Assembly (NCBI RefSeq): GCF_020621385.1
Contig: NZ_JAESVA010000014.1
Location: forward strand, 62,001-126,000
Direction: 5' to 3'
DNA length: 64,000 bases
Source of the DNA: Acidisoma cellulosilyticum
GTDB lineage: Bacteria > Pseudomonadota > Alphaproteobacteria > Acetobacterales > Acetobacteraceae
Below are positions 61,584 through 64,000 of the stretch, piece by piece. The stretch's first letter is position 1; each line of letters opens with the position of its first letter. The notes under the pieces were generated by a model. The model searched no databases and was not told the DNA's origin. It worked only from the letters and a program-made list of their open reading frames with translations. The position numbers and the translations under genes are program-made.

Positions 61584-62279
61584 TCGGGCGGCCCGGAAAT
61601 CTTTCCGATAGACCCCGCTCTGCGTCAAAAGCTTCTGCGCTGTCTCATCATACTGGGCTGTCTCGGCCTTGGTCATCGGCGCGTAGTCGAGACTGAAAGC
61701 CTCCCGCTGCACGGGGATGCATTGGGCGATGGGCGTGCCGCGCGGCAGGGTTCCGGAAAAATCCGGGTCCAGCCAGACGGCGGGGAACAGGATGCCGACA
61801 TCATGAAAGCGGTCGGCATCGACCAGGCCCGACAGCAGCCGAAAGGGCAGATCGGCGCGGTTCGCCGGGTGCATGGCGAACAGTGAAAATTTGTCCGGCA
61901 GTTCGACGGTCCAGAAACTGTTGAATTTGACGATGACCTGATCGGGCGACCAAAGCGGTGTGCCCTCAACCTGGGCCGGGTGGTGAAAGCTGATCGGGCT
62001 TTTGGGGTGATGCTGGGCGGCCAGCCCCGGCAGATCCCAATGCCAGGTCATCTGCCCTTGTTCGACCATGACATCGCAAGGCAGCGGGATGGTGAAGCCA
62101 TGGCTCATCGCGTCAACGAAAGGCGGGCAGTGTTTGACGGTGCGCACCGCCTCGCCATGCATGTCCGAAACCGCATGGCGCGGCATTGTTTTCAGCCAAT
62201 CGGGCAAGGACTGTCGGGCCGGCACGGGGCGCGGCAGATGGTCGATCAGCGCCGGATCGCAGCGGAATAGGACCCGCAT
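61542..62279 (-). CDS. DUF6065-like protein of unknown function
   Basis: A 245-residue soluble protein beginning MRVLFRCDPALIDHLPRP, with LPDWLKTMP, CPPFVDAMSHGFTIPLPCDV and FPAVWLDPDFSGTLPRGTPI. This looks like the DUF6065 family as I recall it; function unknown. It lies 7 bases after glpK in the same direction and may be co-transcribed. Its 3' end overlaps the convergent TPR gene by 42 bases. Confidence 0.78.
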   Translation of the reverse strand: MRVLFRCDPALIDHLPRPVPARQSLPDWLKTMPRHAVSDMHGEAVRTVKHCPPFVDAMSHGFTIPLPCDVMVEQGQMTWHWDLPGLAAQHHPKSPISFHHPAQVEGTPLWSPDQVIVKFNSFWTVELPDKFSLFAMHPANRADLPFRLLSGLVDADRFHDVGILFPAVWLDPDFSGTLPRGTPIAQCIPVQREAFSLDYAPMTKAETAQYDETAQKLLTQSGVYRKDFRAARSGGGTAVEDSAEG

Positions 62280-62286
62280 GGGCGGC

Positions 62287-63786
62287 TCAGCCGTCTTCGG
62301 GCAAGGTGGCAAGCTTCACGGCATGCAGCCAGCCACGATATTTCGCGGCCCGCGTCGCCTCGTCCAGACCGGGCGTAAAGCGGCGGTCCACCGCGCGGCT
62401 GCGGGCGAATTCCGCCGGTTCGGGATAAAGCCCGGCATCCAGACCGGCCAGATAGGCCGCCCCCATGGCCGTCGTTTCCCGAAATTCCGGGCGTTCCACC
62501 GCATGGCCCAGCATGTCCGCCAGGAACTGCATCGTCCAGTCGCTGGCCGACATGCCGCCGTCGACGCGGAAGGCCAGATCCTCGATCGGCTCGCCGTAAT
62601 CGGCCAGCATCGCCTGCAGCAGATCGCGCGTCTGATAGCCGATGCTTTCCAGCACGGCGCGCGCCAGTTCCCGCTTCGTCGTGCCGCGGCTGATGCCGCT
62701 GACAAGGGCGCGCGCGTGGCTGTTCCAATGCGGCGCGCCGAGGCCGGTGAAGGCCGGCACCAGATAGACGGATTGTCCGGGGTCGGCGGCCTCGGCCAGC
62801 CGTCCGGTCTCGGCCGAGTTCTCGACCAGGCCCAGCCCGTCGCGCAGCCATTGCACGCTGGCCCCGGCCGAAAAGATGGAGCCCTCCAGCGCATAGGCGC
62901 GCTCCCCACCGCGGGCCCAGGCAATGGTCGTCAGCAACCGGTGGCGGGATTGTTTGGGCTTGTCGCCGATATTGAGCAGCACGAAACCGCCGGTGCCATA
63001 GGTCGCCTTCACCGTGCCGGGCGTGAAGCAGCCTTGGCCGATCAAGGCCGCCTGCTGGTCGCCGGCAATGCCGCGAATGGCGATGGGACCGCCGAAGAAA
63101 TCTGGCTGCGTGGTGCCGAAATGGCCGGCGCAATCGCGGATCTCCGGCAGCAGACTGCCAGGGATATTGAATAGTTTCAGCAGGTCCTGGTCCCAAATGC
63201 CGGTGCGGATATCACACAGCAGCGTGCGGGATGCATTGGTTGCGTCGGTCGCATGAACCTGCCCGCCGGTCAGGCGCCAGAGCAGAAAGGTATCGACCGT
63301 GCCGAAGGCAAGCTTGCCGTCCTCCGCCTGGGCGCGGGCGCCCGGCACATGATCCAGCAACCAGGCGATTTTGGTGGCCGAGAAATAAGGGTCCAGACGC
63401 AGCCCGGTGCGTTCGGCCACCAGCGGGCCGGCGCCGTCCGTCTCCAACTGCTCGCAGAACTCCGCCGTGCGGCGGTCCTGCCAGACGATGGCATTGGCGA
63501 TGGGGCGGCCGGTTGCGCGGTCCCAGATCAACGCCGTCTCGCGCTGATTGGCGATGCCGAGGCCGGCGATATCGCTGGCCGTCAGGCCCGCTTCGGCGAT
63601 GGCCGCGCGCGCGGTGCCAAGCGTCGTCGCCCATAGCGTCTCGGGATTGTGCTCAACCCAGCCGGGATGAGGGAAAATCTGTGGGAATTCTTCCTGCGCG
63701 CTCGCGACGGGCTTCATGGCCGCATCGAAGACGATGGCGCGGGTCGAGGTGGTGCCTTGGTCGATGACCAATATGTGCGATGGCAT
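62287..63786 (-). CDS. glpK: Glycerol kinase
   Basis: A 499-residue FGGY-family sugar kinase of the length of GlpK. The N-terminal phosphate loop is [10 protein letters not shown] (about 8-17); [15 protein letters not shown] and the C-terminal [20 protein letters not shown] are characteristic of glycerol kinase. It phosphorylates glycerol to sn-glycerol-3-phosphate with ATP. The ATG at 63786 is chosen by family alignment. No glpF or glpD is seen in the window. Confidence 0.94.
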   Translation of the reverse strand: MPSHILVIDQGTTSTRAIVFDAAMKPVASAQEEFPQIFPHPGWVEHNPETLWATTLGTARAAIAEAGLTASDIAGLGIANQRETALIWDRATGRPIANAIVWQDRRTAEFCEQLETDGAGPLVAERTGLRLDPYFSATKIAWLLDHVPGARAQAEDGKLAFGTVDTFLLWRLTGGQVHATDATNASRTLLCDIRTGIWDQDLLKLFNIPGSLLPEIRDCAGHFGTTQPDFFGGPIAIRGIAGDQQAALIGQGCFTPGTVKATYGTGGFVLLNIGDKPKQSRHRLLTTIAWARGGERAYALEGSIFSAGASVQWLRDGLGLVENSAETGRLAEAADPGQSVYLVPAFTGLGAPHWNSHARALVSGISRGTTKRELARAVLESIGYQTRDLLQAMLADYGEPIEDLAFRVDGGMSASDWTMQFLADMLGHAVERPEFRETTAMGAAYLAGLDAGLYPEPAEFARSRAVDRRFTPGLDEATRAAKYRGWLHAVKLATLPEDG

Positions 63787-63844
63787 GGGCGGCATCCGTC
63801 TCCAGAGTCTGTCAACACCAGCCCAAATCATCGCCCAAAAACAG

Positions 63845-63924
63845 GTCATCCCCGGCCTTGTGCCGGGGATCCATAGGTATAGGCGCCGCGAGAACTGGAT
63901 CCCCGGCACAAGGCCCGGGATGAC
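63845..63924. repeat. Intergenic inverted repeat (REP-like)
   Basis: Two 29-base arms (63845-63873 and 63896-63924), starting GTCATCCCCGG and ending CCGGGATGAC, face each other around 22 bases; each arm also contains an inner CCCCGG/CCGGGG palindrome. The form is that of the dispersed repeats common between genes in alphaproteobacteria. It lies upstream of glpK. Confidence 0.7.
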
Positions 63925-64000
63925 GAAAATCAGATGCCTTCATCTGACCGGGATCTACTCAAACGTCAGGTGGGAAGGGGTGTTCGGCCCCTTCCCGGTT

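Overview
The window is high-GC bacterial DNA, most likely from an alphaproteobacterium of the Acetobacteraceae/Rhodospirillales type. This is an inference from codon use, the DUF6481-like protein, the form of the Fur box and the CTAGAGC-type intergenic repeats. It is a catabolic and transport island of about 55 kb followed by more ordinary chromosome. I see no tRNA, rRNA, CRISPR array or intact insertion sequence.

Layout. (1) 114-2057: an AcoR-type sigma-54 activator. (2) 2075-12131, minus strand: a glyoxalase-like gene, then a LysR regulator heading an apparent operon of a deaminase-type amidohydrolase, a cyanuric-acid/barbiturate ring-opening amidohydrolase, a complete BMP-family ABC importer and an amidase. 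This looks like uptake and degradation of an N-heterocycle (pyrimidine or s-triazine type). (3) 12357-32894, plus strand apart from the IclR gene: two sugar-type (RbsABC-like) importers, five dehydrogenases (four SDR, one Zn-MDR), a TIM-barrel isomerase/dehydratase, cupin, YciI and Dabb proteins, an intradiol (hydroxyquinol-type) dioxygenase, maleylacetate reductase and PcaI/PcaJ/PcaF. Three near-identical inverted repeats (TTGTGCG-N5-CGCACAA) precede the three transcription units, and one of them also lies upstream of the IclR gene. I read this as one IclR regulon that imports a polyhydroxylated compound, oxidises or aromatises it to a trihydroxybenzene and sends it through maleylacetate and 3-oxoadipate to succinyl-CoA and acetyl-CoA. 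No ring hydroxylase is present.

(4) 33053-40951, minus strand apart from one small gene: a LacI regulator and an operon of Gfo/Idh oxidoreductase, IolE-like TIM-barrel protein and a CUT1 sugar importer. A LacI-type operator precedes the operon, and a near copy precedes a small orphan gene beyond the operon's far end. A 110-bp palindromic element sits inside the operon. (5) 41168-48513: a perfect Fur box, FecI-type sigma factor, FecR, TonB receptor with signalling domain, Fe-siderophore binding protein and fused FhuB-type permease, with no ATPase. (6) 48531-54613: an imidazolonepropionase-like amidohydrolase divergent from a ROK regulator and a third RbsABC-like importer. (7) 54620-64000: a glycoside-hydrolase-like hypothetical gene, an SDR remnant abutting dinB, a small secreted protein, cold-shock protein, DUF6481-like protein, O-antigen ligase-like membrane protein, tandem GNAT, TPR protein, a DUF6065-like protein and glycerol kinase, ending in an intergenic inverted repeat.

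All calls come from reading the sequence and knowledge of the families. No database search was run.
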